36,650 nucleotides of DNA from Planctomycetota bacterium (GTDB lineage: Bacteria; Planctomycetota; Planctomycetia; Gemmatales; Gemmataceae). The number at the start of each line of letters is the position of its first letter. The first letter of the stretch is position 1. The notes under the pieces are model-generated. The model saw only the letters and a program-made list of their open reading frames with translations, was not told the DNA's origin and did not search any database. Shown piece by piece: positions 24,167 to 32,107 of the stretch. The DNA lies in the NCBI GenBank assembly GCA_016191165.1, contig JACPPF010000064.1, positions 1-36,650 on the forward strand, given 5' to 3'. A program made the translations under genes and the position numbers.

Positions 24167-24420
24167 AAACCTATCACGTCCGCTGGGTTCGCTATGCAAG
24201 AACCCTGCTTGCAGCGGCTTGGTTGGCTGCCGTTGATCGTAACGCTGTTACGCGTGCGTAGTATGCCATCGACACCGCTCTTACCAAGAATCCAAAAACA
24301 GAGGGGCGCGAATTGTCCGAAGGCCTTTGGAAGATTGAATGGTCTCCCCTGGTGGCCTTTTACGAAATCGACGACGTCACCGACTCTGTAACTGTCAATG
24401 ATCTGGCACACATACCATGA
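24163..24420 (+). pseudogene. RelE/ParE-like toxin gene with in-frame amber stop
   Basis: The frame starts MKTYHVRWVRYARTLLAAAW and runs 32 codons to TAG (24259-24261), then continues without another stop as YAIDTALTKNPKTEGRELSE to TGA 24418-24420 (85 residues if read through). The pattern (Met-Lys-Thr-Tyr start, a WLAAVDRNAV helix, a KNPKTEGRELSEG turn, a beta strand LVAFYEI and final VNDLAHIP) is that of a RelE/ParE-like toxin following its antitoxin. The amber codon would cut it before the beta-sheet core, so it is probably inactive. Its final TGA overlaps the ATG of the activating enzyme (ATGA). Confidence 0.65.
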
Positions 24421-25457
24421 ATGACCCCACCCTCGAACGTTACAGCCGCCAGATGCGTTTCGGCGGCATCATGGAAAAAGGCCAGCGCAAGCTGCTCGCC
24501 AGCCGCGTCACGCTGTGCGGGTGCGGGGCGCTCGGCACCGTCATCGCCAATGCGCTGGTGCGGGCGGGCGTTGGCTTCGTGCGCATCGTCGATCGCGATT
24601 TCATCGAGAATCACAACCTGCAACGTCAGGTGCTGTTCGATGAAGCCGACATCGCCGCCAACTTGCCGAAGGCGGAGGCAGCGGCGCGGAAGCTGCGCGT
24701 GGTCAACTCGACCGTAACGATCGAACCCGTCGTCACCGACATCGACCGCACCAACATTCTGGAACTTTCGAAGGACGCCGACATCATCCTCGACGGAACC
24801 GATAATTTCGAGATTCGCTATCTCATCAACGACGTCTCGGTCAAGCTCGGCAAGCCGTGGGTCTATGGCGGTTCGATCGGCAGCCACGGGCAGACGATGA
24901 CGATCATCCCCGGGCAGACGCCATGCCTGCGCTGCGTCTTCGAGGCCGCCCCCGCGCCCGGGGAAGCGGGTACGTGCGAAACCGCGGGCGTGCTGGCCCC
25001 GATCGTCAGCATTATCGCAAGCATTCAGGTCGCCGAATGCCTGAAGATCCTGACGGGTCAGCTGGACATCATCAACCGCGAGCTGGTCTACATTGACGTG
25101 TGGGAGAACATCAGCCGCCGCATCAAGATCGCGCCGCTTTTGGGCAAGGTCGATTGCCCCTGCTGTCAGCGCAAGAAATTCGAATGGCTCGAAGGCGAAC
25201 AGGGCTCGCAGACCACCAGCCTGTGTGGCCGAAATGCCGTGCAGATTTCGCATCGCGCCGCGGGTAAGCTCAACTTTGAAGAGATGGCCAGCCACCTGAA
25301 GTTGATGGGCGGCGCCGTGAGTTTCAACCGCTTCCTGCTCAAGTTCACCGCGGAGGAGCACGAGTTCACCGTCTTCCCCGATGGCCGGGCGATCATCAAG
25401 GGGACCAGCGACCTCGACAAGGCGCGGGTGTTGTATGCGAAGTATATTGGGCATTGA
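24417..25457 (+). CDS. HesA/MoeB/ThiF family sulfur-carrier adenylyltransferase (E1-like)
   Basis: A 346-aa E1-like enzyme. The nucleotide-binding loop GCGALG is at 35-40; further features are ENHNLQRQ (64-71), DGTDNFEIR, Cys187 (GTCETAG) as the probable acceptor Cys, and a zinc site Cys170/Cys173 with Cys247/Cys250. Residues about 255-346 form the extra C-terminal domain seen in Bacillus-type ThiF (SLCGRNAVQI, FPDGRAIIKGTSD) rather than a rhodanese. It should adenylate the Gly-Gly tail of the carrier at 23165 for thiocarboxylation. Thiamine synthesis is an alternative role, but neither thiG nor thiH is here and the leader is a SAM riboswitch. The 3' end is duplicated at 25998-26074. Confidence 0.88.
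   Translation: MNDPTLERYSRQMRFGGIMEKGQRKLLASRVTLCGCGALGTVIANALVRAGVGFVRIVDRDFIENHNLQRQVLFDEADIAANLPKAEAAARKLRVVNSTVTIEPVVTDIDRTNILELSKDADIILDGTDNFEIRYLINDVSVKLGKPWVYGGSIGSHGQTMTIIPGQTPCLRCVFEAAPAPGEAGTCETAGVLAPIVSIIASIQVAECLKILTGQLDIINRELVYIDVWENISRRIKIAPLLGKVDCPCCQRKKFEWLEGEQGSQTTSLCGRNAVQISHRAAGKLNFEEMASHLKLMGGAVSFNRFLLKFTAEEHEFTVFPDGRAIIKGTSDLDKARVLYAKYIGH
25381..25457 (+). repeat. 77-bp direct repeat, copy 1 (3' end of the ThiF-like gene)
   Basis: Encodes the last residues of the activating enzyme (GRAIIKGTSDLDKARVLYAK and so on) through its TGA. It is 74/77 identical to 25998-26074. The two copies flank a 540-bp segment holding a toxin-antitoxin-like pair. Confidence 0.92.
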
Positions 25458-25490
25458 TTGTGGTACATTATTCTGAATGGCGAGGCCCGC

Positions 25491-25775
25491 ATGGACGTTC
25501 GCTATTACAAGGATCTCGAAACCGGCTTGCCTCACATTTACAATCACGGAATCCGGGAGGAAGAGGTTGAGGAAGTCCTACGAGGCGCCGGTGACGATTC
25601 CCCGGCCGATCGCGGCTCACGGATGAAGCTAGGGCAAACCAGCGCTGGCCGCTACCTGCAGGTTATTTACTCGCCCGACGAAAACGGCGTTGGCGTGTTT
25701 GTCATTACCGCCTTCGAACTGAAAGGCAAAAGCAAAAAGGCGTTCCGGCGCCGACAACGGAGAAAAGGACGATGA
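25491..25775 (+). CDS. DUF4258-type protein, probable toxin of a TA pair
   Basis: A 94-aa protein starting MDVRYYKDLETGLPHIYNHG. The features HIYNHGIREEEVEEVL, SAGRYLQVIYSPDENGVGVFVITAFEL and a basic tail (KAFRRRQRRKGR) fit the DUF4258/BrnT-like group of small RNase-fold toxins. The ATG at 25491 has GCGAGG upstream; the frame is open from 25458. Its TGA overlaps the ATG of the next gene (ATGA). The pair lies between the two copies of the ThiF-like 3' end, so it looks inserted. Confidence 0.7.
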   Translation: MDVRYYKDLETGLPHIYNHGIREEEVEEVLRGAGDDSPADRGSRMKLGQTSAGRYLQVIYSPDENGVGVFVITAFELKGKSKKAFRRRQRRKGR

Positions 25776-25981
25776 AGAAAAAGGTGAAGCAGAAGTATCC
25801 CCCTGGCTGGGACGACAAGCGCGTTCGTGAAGTGATCGATCACTACGAGAATCAGACCGAGGAGGAACAATACGCCGAGATCGAAGCGTCCTTGAAGGCG
25901 GAAAACATCACCATGATGGCGGTGCCGACCGAGCTAGTTCCCAAGGTTCGAGCGTTGATTGCGAAGAAGCGGAGCGCGTGA
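25772..25981 (+). CDS. Probable antitoxin partner of the DUF4258-type protein
   Basis: A 69-aa protein MKKKVKQKYPPGWDDKRVRE with a helical charged middle (VIDHYENQTEEEQYAEIEAS) and a C-terminal MAVPTELVPKVRALIAKKR, the layout of small antitoxins that follow DUF4258 genes in planctomycetes. It overlaps the upstream stop by 4 nt. The coding end runs to 25981, 16 nt before the second copy of the ThiF-like 3' end. Confidence 0.65.
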   Translation: MKKKVKQKYPPGWDDKRVREVIDHYENQTEEEQYAEIEASLKAENITMMAVPTELVPKVRALIAKKRSA

Positions 25982-25997
25982 TCGCCGCGGTTTCCGA

Positions 25998-26074
25998 ATG
26001 GTCGGGCGATCATCAAGGGGACCAGCGACCTCGACAAGGCGCGGGTGCTTTATGCGAAGTATATTGGGCATTGA
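25998..26074 (+). pseudogene. 77-bp direct repeat, copy 2: remnant of a ThiF-like gene 3' end
   Basis: 74/77 identical to 25381-25457, in a reading frame that still spells GRAIIKGTSDLDKARVLYAK and so on, then TGA at 26072-26074. The three differences are silent (GGC/GGT, TTG/CTT). Weaker homology continues upstream for two more codons (FPN versus FPD) and then ends. It has no start and no upstream gene body, so it is a scar, not a gene. Confidence 0.85.
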
Positions 26075-26097
26075 GCTTCTTTCATGCAGAGTCAATC

Positions 26098-26493
26098 ATG
26101 GTACGCACCTTAGCGAGTTTCAAATGGGACGTTCCGTTTGCAGCAGATGAGCAACAACCCTTCGCTAAGGCCGACGTCGCCAACCTGGTTGCAGGTTTTC
26201 GAGCAGGTGGCATTGACGTGACTCAACCGGAAGATGCCGAGTATGCCTGGGATTTCTTCGCTAGACTCCCGCACATTGGGATGGACTGCCACCTCGGTCC
26301 CGTTGGAAATGATCAACATTGGTTACGGGAATGTTACCCTGTGCGCGGCTTAGTGAATTGGCTTCTCCGACGTTGGTGGGTGGAAGAGCAAGAGGGATTT
26401 GTGAATCGGTTGGACGAGACCTTGCGGGCTGATAAACGCATCTCCGACGTGCGCTGGCACACCCGGGAAGAATGGGATCGCAACGGGGTCTGA
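26098..26493 (+). CDS. Hypothetical protein
   Basis: A 131-aa protein from ATG 26098 (MVRTLASFKWDVPFAADEQQ). Rich in Trp (7) with segments WDFFARLPHIGMDCHLGPVG and YPVRGLVNWLLRRWWVEEQE. No family recognised. The longer open frame from 25978 includes the 77-bp scar read in a different frame, so it is not the true start. It follows the second TA pair and may have come with it. Confidence 0.55.
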   Translation: MVRTLASFKWDVPFAADEQQPFAKADVANLVAGFRAGGIDVTQPEDAEYAWDFFARLPHIGMDCHLGPVGNDQHWLRECYPVRGLVNWLLRRWWVEEQEGFVNRLDETLRADKRISDVRWHTREEWDRNGV

Positions 26494-26568
26494 GGCCGTA
26501 CCGCTTTCCGCGATTTGTTTCCCATAGGATGACGTGGACCCGTTTACAACCCATCCAGGAGACAAGTC

Positions 26569-28167
26569 ATGAACGCGAAACCGTGGCTCCTCGTCATCGT
26601 GTTGGCGTTGCTTCCCATCCCCGTCCGCGCCCAGGAGTCCGTGCGGAATCTCAAGGGCACCGGGCAATTCGGCGCCTTCCTCACGCCCGGGCAAATCGAT
26701 CGCTGGGTCTTCGATGGCGAGAAGGGCGAGACGATCATCGCCCATGTTTCCACCCGGGAATTCGATCCGATTTTGGAACTGGCGAGAACGCTCGGCAAGA
26801 ACGACAAGGATGACAAGATTCTCCTCGAAGTGGATGACCCCGGCAGCGAGAGCCGATACATGATCCGGTTGCCGGAAAAGGGCCAATACAAGATTCGCGT
26901 CCGGGCGTTCAAGGGGCAGGGGGGCGGAAATTACAAGCTCCAGGTGCGGCGCTTTCACGCCAGGCCCCTAACTTTGGGTACGGCGCTCGTGGGAAGTTTT
27001 GATCGCGCGGGCGCCAGTCATTACTACTTCCAGGGAGTGAAGGACCAGATCCTGATTCCTGAGTTGAAAGGAGCGCCAGCCCGCGCGTGGAGTCTGCTCG
27101 ATTTCAAGGGCCGGGCCTTGAGCAACTGGGCCGGCGCCGTTCACCTACCGGAAAGTGGCGAGTGCTGCCTGATCGTTACCGGCCAGCCGGATTTTCGCTT
27201 CGACCTCGTGGTGCGCGAGGCGCAGCAGAAGAAACTGGCCGTCGGCAAGGAACAGGCAGGCAACCTGCTCCCGGGGGAACTTGACGCGTTGAGCTTCCAG
27301 GGCAAGCCGGGCGAATTCCGTGTCCTGGAAGTGGAGAAAAAGGGCGATCTGACATCGCGCTTGTTGTTCGCGCCGCTCGACAAGAAAGGCGAGCAGCGCC
27401 TCACCGGCGCGAACGACCTGCCGGAGATTCAGTTCCTCCCGATGGCCAGCCGTGGGGGCCGACTGCGTTTCGCGGCGATCCTGGGCCGTGAGGGTCGGTA
27501 TCAGCTTCAGCTGCTGGCTGAGACGTCTGCGTCATACAAGTTAACCGCGCGTGATCCCAGCGTGCCGATCTCGATTGGCAAGGAGGCGCTGGGCAGCCTG
27601 CCCGTGGGTGGGGCGGTGTTTTATCGCTTCCAGGCAAAGCCGGGGCAACTCTTGCAGGCCAGCCTTGCGTCGCAGAAATTCGTACCGCTCTTGCGTCTTT
27701 ACGATGCCAATGGAACCCACGTCGCCACGAGCGATAGTGACGCCGACGCTTTGGAGGGGCGCATCACGCACATGGTCCTGAACGCGGGAACTTACCGACT
27801 GCAGGTCTCCTCGGTGGGCGACGGCGGTGGCGGTGAATATCGTCAAGCTCTCAAGGAAACCAAGCTCAAAGAGTTAAAGATCGGCGCTCGCGGTCAGGGT
27901 GCAATCCAGCCCGGCGCCACCGATTTCTGGGCCTTCTCCGGCAAGGAAGGTCAGACCGTGTTCCTGAACGTCCGCTCCGCGACGTTCGATCCAGCGGTCA
28001 GCCTTCGTAGTCCTGACGGCGTGCGCCTGGTGGCTGACAACCGTGGCAACGCCGGCACCGGTAGCCTGGTCGCGCTCAAACTTCCGAAAACAGGACGCTA
28101 TACCGTGTGGCTCGCATCGAGCCGCGGGGCTGGTGATTACACGGTGCGCCTGATCGATGGGGATTGA
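26569..28167 (+). CDS. Secreted PPC-domain (beta-sandwich) protein
   Basis: A 532-aa protein with signal peptide MNAKPWLLVIVLALLPIPVRA and AGGAG about 9 nt before the ATG. The mature part is about four repeats of a jelly-roll domain of the pre-peptidase C-terminal (PPC) type: FGAFLTPGQIDRWVFDGEKG...FDPILELA...YMIRLPEKGQYKIRV, then GSLPVGGAVFYRF...LRLYDANGTHVATSD, and GAIQPGATDFWAFSGKEGQT...TGRYTVWLASS. Such domains bind sugars or proteins; no catalytic domain is attached. Likely extracellular or periplasmic. Confidence 0.85.
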   Translation: MNAKPWLLVIVLALLPIPVRAQESVRNLKGTGQFGAFLTPGQIDRWVFDGEKGETIIAHVSTREFDPILELARTLGKNDKDDKILLEVDDPGSESRYMIRLPEKGQYKIRVRAFKGQGGGNYKLQVRRFHARPLTLGTALVGSFDRAGASHYYFQGVKDQILIPELKGAPARAWSLLDFKGRALSNWAGAVHLPESGECCLIVTGQPDFRFDLVVREAQQKKLAVGKEQAGNLLPGELDALSFQGKPGEFRVLEVEKKGDLTSRLLFAPLDKKGEQRLTGANDLPEIQFLPMASRGGRLRFAAILGREGRYQLQLLAETSASYKLTARDPSVPISIGKEALGSLPVGGAVFYRFQAKPGQLLQASLASQKFVPLLRLYDANGTHVATSDSDADALEGRITHMVLNAGTYRLQVSSVGDGGGGEYRQALKETKLKELKIGARGQGAIQPGATDFWAFSGKEGQTVFLNVRSATFDPAVSLRSPDGVRLVADNRGNAGTGSLVALKLPKTGRYTVWLASSRGAGDYTVRLIDGD

Positions 28168-28198
28168 ACCCCCGTCGCACCAGGCCATTCACCGAGGC

Positions 28199-28249
28199 GA
28201 AAGCATGAGCGACGGAAAGCCCTCAAGCAGGTCCGTCGCTCACGCTTTC
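28199..28249. repeat. Long intergenic hairpin, 18-bp arms
   Basis: Arms 28199-28216 and 28232-28249 are complementary in 17 of 18 positions (GAAAGCRTGAGCGACGGA) around a 15-nt loop. It lies after the PPC gene stop and before tyrA; it could end transcription, although the T run after it is weak. It differs from the TGAGCGCAGCGAA class. Confidence 0.7.
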
Positions 28250-28340
28250 CGCTCTTGCGTTTTCGGCCAGCATGTCAATCCGGATTGCGCACAATATAAA
28301 ACCACCTTGGTGTAATATTTCGTGAACCGGCGTCATACGG

Positions 28341-29183
28341 ATGCAATGGCATAAAATCACCATCGTCGGCGTCGGCCTCATCGGCGGCTCGATTGGGCTC
28401 GGCGTCAAGAAACGCGGACTCTTTGCGAGGGTGTTCGGCGTCGGTCGTGATGTTGCCAGGCTCGAACAGGCGCAGCGGCTTGGCGCCATTGACGAAACCT
28501 CGCTCGACCTCCCCTCGGCGGTGCGCGAGTCCGACCTCGTGGTTTTCTGCGCTCCCGTGGATCGAATCGCCGAGCAGGTGCTTCGAGCCGCCGCGCATTG
28601 CAAGCCAGGTGCGGTTCTGACGGATGCCGGCAGCACGAAACAGGCGATCGTTCGCGCGGTCGAGTCGGCGTTGCCGGCGGGCGTTGGCTTTGTGGGCAGT
28701 CATCCGCTGGCCGGCTCGGAGAAAAAGGGAGTTGAACATGCCCACGCGGATTTGTTCGTCGATCGCGTGACCGTGCTGACGCCGACGGGGGACACGCCTG
28801 AAGAAACCGTCCACGGCGCCACGGCCCTCTGGAAAGGACTCGGCGGGCGGGTTACCACGATGTCGCCCGAACACCACGATCAGGCGCTGGCGCTGACGAG
28901 CCATCTTCCGCATCTCGTCGCATCGGTTTTGGCGGGATTGTTGCCCGACGACTGGTGCGAATTGGCGGCGAGTGGGTTTCGCGATACGACGCGCATCGCG
29001 TCGGGCGATCCGGGTGTGTGGACGCCGATCTTCCAGCACAATCGCCAGGCTGTGCTCACCGCGCTGGACTTATTTGACGAGCGGATACGCGAATTTCGCC
29101 ACGCTCTGACACAAGACGATCAATCGCGGCTCGACGAATTGTTGACCCAAGGCAAAAAGGTGCGTGATGCTCTGGGAAGTTGA
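28341..29183 (+). CDS. tyrA: Prephenate/arogenate dehydrogenase
   Basis: A 280-aa NAD(P)-dependent enzyme of tyrosine synthesis. The Rossmann motif GVGLIGGS is at residues 10-17; VGSHPLAGSEKKGVEHA is the family's catalytic His-containing block; SPEHHDQALALTSHLPHL carries the second conserved His region; FRDTTRIASGDPGVW matches the C-terminal helical domain. No ACT domain is present, so feedback by tyrosine through that domain is not expected. The start ATG 28341 has a weak ribosome binding site. Its 3' end overlaps purL by 17 nt, so the two are probably translated from the same message. Confidence 0.93.
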   Translation: MQWHKITIVGVGLIGGSIGLGVKKRGLFARVFGVGRDVARLEQAQRLGAIDETSLDLPSAVRESDLVVFCAPVDRIAEQVLRAAAHCKPGAVLTDAGSTKQAIVRAVESALPAGVGFVGSHPLAGSEKKGVEHAHADLFVDRVTVLTPTGDTPEETVHGATALWKGLGGRVTTMSPEHHDQALALTSHLPHLVASVLAGLLPDDWCELAASGFRDTTRIASGDPGVWTPIFQHNRQAVLTALDLFDERIREFRHALTQDDQSRLDELLTQGKKVRDALGS

Positions 29184-32097
29184 AATATTCGCCAAGGGCG
29201 CAGACGCCGAACGTGCGCGTATCGCGGAGGAATACGACCTGCTGACGCATTCCACGGCCGGCGACGAGATCGTTGAGAAGACCTCGCGCGGGTACCTGTT
29301 GCTCGGGGACCTGGATCGTGAGGACGTCGAACGGCTGGCTGCCGATTTGCTCGTCGATCCGGTCGCGGAGTCAGGCGAAATCCACGGCGCCAACGCTCAT
29401 GGGGAAATTGAATGCGCCGGCCCGGCCACGGTTTTGCTCAAGCCCGGCGTCATGGATCCGGCCGCCATGAGCGTCATTCAAACTGCGCGGCAACTTGGCA
29501 TCGCCGTCGAGTCGGCCCAGACGTTTCGCCGCTATTTCTGGACGGGCAAGCCATTCGATCAGGCAGCCATGTTTCGCAAGGTGCTGTGTAACGAGGCCAT
29601 CGAACGCGTTATCGATCATCATCTCACCGAGTCGGCGCTGGGACTAGGCACGCAGTACGCGTTTCGCCGCATCGTCGTGCCGATACGCGCTCTGGACGAT
29701 GCAAGTCTGATGCAGCTTTCCAGGGATGGCCAACTCTCGCTTTCGCTGGATGAGATGAGAACGATCACGGCTCATTTCACCGACCTGGCCCGCGATCCAA
29801 CGGACATTGAACTGGAAACAATCGCGCAAACCTGGTCGGAACATTGCTCGCACAAGACGCTCAAGGGAATCATCGAAATCGTTCACCCTCACCCCAGGCC
29901 TCTCACCTCCGGAGGGACCGAGGAGATTGCACGATACGAAAATCTACTGAAAGAGACGATTTTCGGCGCGACGCAGGAAATTCGCAAACGGCTCGGCGCC
30001 GACGACTGGTGCATCAGCGTCTTCGAGGACAATGCCGGCGTCGTCAAGTTTGACGACGATTTCCACGTCTGTTTCAAGGTCGAGACGCACAATCATCCGT
30101 CCGCCATCGAACCCTATGGCGGCGCCAATACGGGCATCGGCGGAGTGATCCGCGATCCCATGGGCACCGGCATGGGCGCCAGGCCAATTTGCAACACGGA
30201 TGTCTTCTGCTTCGCCCCGCCCGACACGCCGCCCGAGGCGTTGCCTCAAGGCGTGTTGCATCCGAAGAAGGTGATGAAGGGCGTCGTCGCCGGCGTGCGC
30301 GATTATGGCAATCGCATGGGGATTCCGACCGTCAACGGCGCGGTCTGTTTCGATCCGCGCTACCTGGGCAACCCTCTTGTTTTCTGCGGCACGGTCGGCC
30401 TGATCCCCGTCGATAAGGCGTTCAAGTCCGCCAAGGCAGGCGATCTTATCGTTGCCATCGGCGGTCGCACCGGGCGCGACGGCATCCACGGCGCCACCTT
30501 CTCGTCGATCGAGTTGACGCATGAATCGGAAACTGTCTCCGGCGGGGCCGTACAGATCGGCAATGCGATCACGGAGAAAAAGCTGCTCGACGTTTTGCTG
30601 CAAGCGCGGGACTTGAACCTCTACAACGCCGTCACCGATTGCGGCGCCGGCGGGTTCTCCAGCGCGGTCGGCGAGATGGGCGAGAAGATCGGCGCGCGCG
30701 TCGATCTCGACCAGGCCCCCCTCAAGTATCAGGGACTGACTTACACCGAGATCTGGATTTCCGAGGCCCAGGAACGCATGATCCTGGCGGTGCCCCCGGA
30801 GAAATGGAAACGGTTGCAAGCCCTCTGCGCCAGTGAGGAGGTTGAAGGCACGGCAATCGGTACGTTTGAGGCGACCGGCAAATTGCGTCTTCATTATCAT
30901 GGCGAACAGGTTGCCGACCTCGACATGCGCCTGCTTCACGACGGCCGGCCGCAGGTCGTGCGGTTGGCCGCGACGCCGAAGGCGTGCGACGAACCGGCGC
31001 TCGCCTCGACCGATAGCGAGAAACCGGATTTCAACCGGGTGTTGTTGGACATCCTCGGACGGTACAACGTCTGTTCCAAGGAATGGATCATCCGGCAGTA
31101 CGACCACGAGGTGCAAGGCGGTTCCGTCATCAAGCCACTGGTCGGTGTCGGCAACGACGGACCCGGCGACGCTGCCGTGGTCACCCCCGTGCTCGGGAGC
31201 TGGCGCGGACTGGCGATCGGCAACGGGATCTGTCCGCAGCTTGGCGATCTCGATCCGTACCTGATGGCCTGTCACGCCATCGACGAGGCCGTTCGCAACG
31301 TCGTCGCCGTCGGCGCCGACCCGACGCGAATCGCCATACTCGATAACTTCTGCTGGGGCAACACTGCTCGCCCCGAAGTGCTCGGCTCCCTGGTGCGTGC
31401 CGCCGAGGCGTGCCGCGATGTCGCACTGGCCTACATGATGCCGTTCATCTCGGGAAAGGACAGTCTGAACAACGAATTCAACGCCAGCGGCAAGCTAATC
31501 GTCATTCCGCCGACGTTGCTTATCAGTGCCATGGGTCAGGTGCCCGATGTTCGTCGCTGTGTTACGATGGATTTGAAAGAGCCGGGTAATCTCCTGTTCC
31601 TGGTAGGTGTCACGCGATCCGAAATGGGTGGCTCGCATTTTCATCTGGTCACGGGCCGAACTGGCGGCCGGGTTCCGCCCGTTGATCTGAGGAACGCGCC
31701 GCAGATCTTTGCGCGCCTCCACGAGGCGATCCGCACCGGCATGGTGCGTAGCTGCCACGACCTGTCCGAAGGCGGGCTTGCCGTTGCCATCGCTGAGATG
31801 GCATTCGCCGGCGGCGTCGGCGCGGACATCACAAAGCCCGCGATTGAGCGCAACGAAGCCCCGGGGACGACTGACGAAATCCGCCTGTTCGCCGAGTCGG
31901 CGTCGCGCTTCCTCGTCGAGGTTCGCCCGCAACATGCTGACCAGTTTCGCCGCGTCCTGGAACCGATGCCCGTGTCCGAAATCGGCGTCACCGTCAAGGA
32001 ACCACGCCTCCGCATCGCCGCTGCCAACGGCGAATGGAACATCTGGCTTTCCCTGCGGCAAATGAAAGACGCCTGGCAAAAACCGCTCGCCTGGTAA
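29167..32097 (+). CDS. purL: Phosphoribosylformylglycinamidine synthase, PurS-like/PurL fusion
   Basis: A 976-aa protein making FGAM from FGAR in purine synthesis. Residues about 1-170 contain a PurS-like region (LWEVEIFAKGADAERARIAE, GYLLLGDLDREDVERLAADL). The PurL core follows: the catalytic His region TWSEHCSHKT, CFKVETHNHPSAIEPYGGANTGIGG, the ATP/Mg region GGRTGRDGIHGATF, and AVTDCGAGGFSSAVGE. The second half repeats the fold (FISGKDSLNNEF, VRSCHDLSEGGLAVAIAE). There is no glutaminase domain, so a separate PurQ is required. ATG 29167 is chosen; GTG 29164 is adjacent. It starts inside tyrA. Confidence 0.93.
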   Translation: MLWEVEIFAKGADAERARIAEEYDLLTHSTAGDEIVEKTSRGYLLLGDLDREDVERLAADLLVDPVAESGEIHGANAHGEIECAGPATVLLKPGVMDPAAMSVIQTARQLGIAVESAQTFRRYFWTGKPFDQAAMFRKVLCNEAIERVIDHHLTESALGLGTQYAFRRIVVPIRALDDASLMQLSRDGQLSLSLDEMRTITAHFTDLARDPTDIELETIAQTWSEHCSHKTLKGIIEIVHPHPRPLTSGGTEEIARYENLLKETIFGATQEIRKRLGADDWCISVFEDNAGVVKFDDDFHVCFKVETHNHPSAIEPYGGANTGIGGVIRDPMGTGMGARPICNTDVFCFAPPDTPPEALPQGVLHPKKVMKGVVAGVRDYGNRMGIPTVNGAVCFDPRYLGNPLVFCGTVGLIPVDKAFKSAKAGDLIVAIGGRTGRDGIHGATFSSIELTHESETVSGGAVQIGNAITEKKLLDVLLQARDLNLYNAVTDCGAGGFSSAVGEMGEKIGARVDLDQAPLKYQGLTYTEIWISEAQERMILAVPPEKWKRLQALCASEEVEGTAIGTFEATGKLRLHYHGEQVADLDMRLLHDGRPQVVRLAATPKACDEPALASTDSEKPDFNRVLLDILGRYNVCSKEWIIRQYDHEVQGGSVIKPLVGVGNDGPGDAAVVTPVLGSWRGLAIGNGICPQLGDLDPYLMACHAIDEAVRNVVAVGADPTRIAILDNFCWGNTARPEVLGSLVRAAEACRDVALAYMMPFISGKDSLNNEFNASGKLIVIPPTLLISAMGQVPDVRRCVTMDLKEPGNLLFLVGVTRSEMGGSHFHLVTGRTGGRVPPVDLRNAPQIFARLHEAIRTGMVRSCHDLSEGGLAVAIAEMAFAGGVGADITKPAIERNEAPGTTDEIRLFAESASRFLVEVRPQHADQFRRVLEPMPVSEIGVTVKEPRLRIAAANGEWNIWLSLRQMKDAWQKPLAW

Positions 32098-32107
32098 TGT
32101 TTCCATG

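Noticed and set aside
23165-25457. Thiamine thiazole (thiS/thiF) operon as the primary reading
   Set aside because: The activating enzyme has a Bacillus ThiF-like C-terminus, but there is no thiG/thiH/thiO and no TPP riboswitch; the leader is SAM-I and the first gene is a threonine-synthase-type enzyme. Kept only as an alternative.
24360-25547. 395-codon minus-strand frame
   Set aside because: Antisense to the ThiF-like gene; no ribosome binding site or family resemblance.
29944-31275. 443-codon minus-strand frame
   Set aside because: Antisense to purL; a shadow of high third-position GC.
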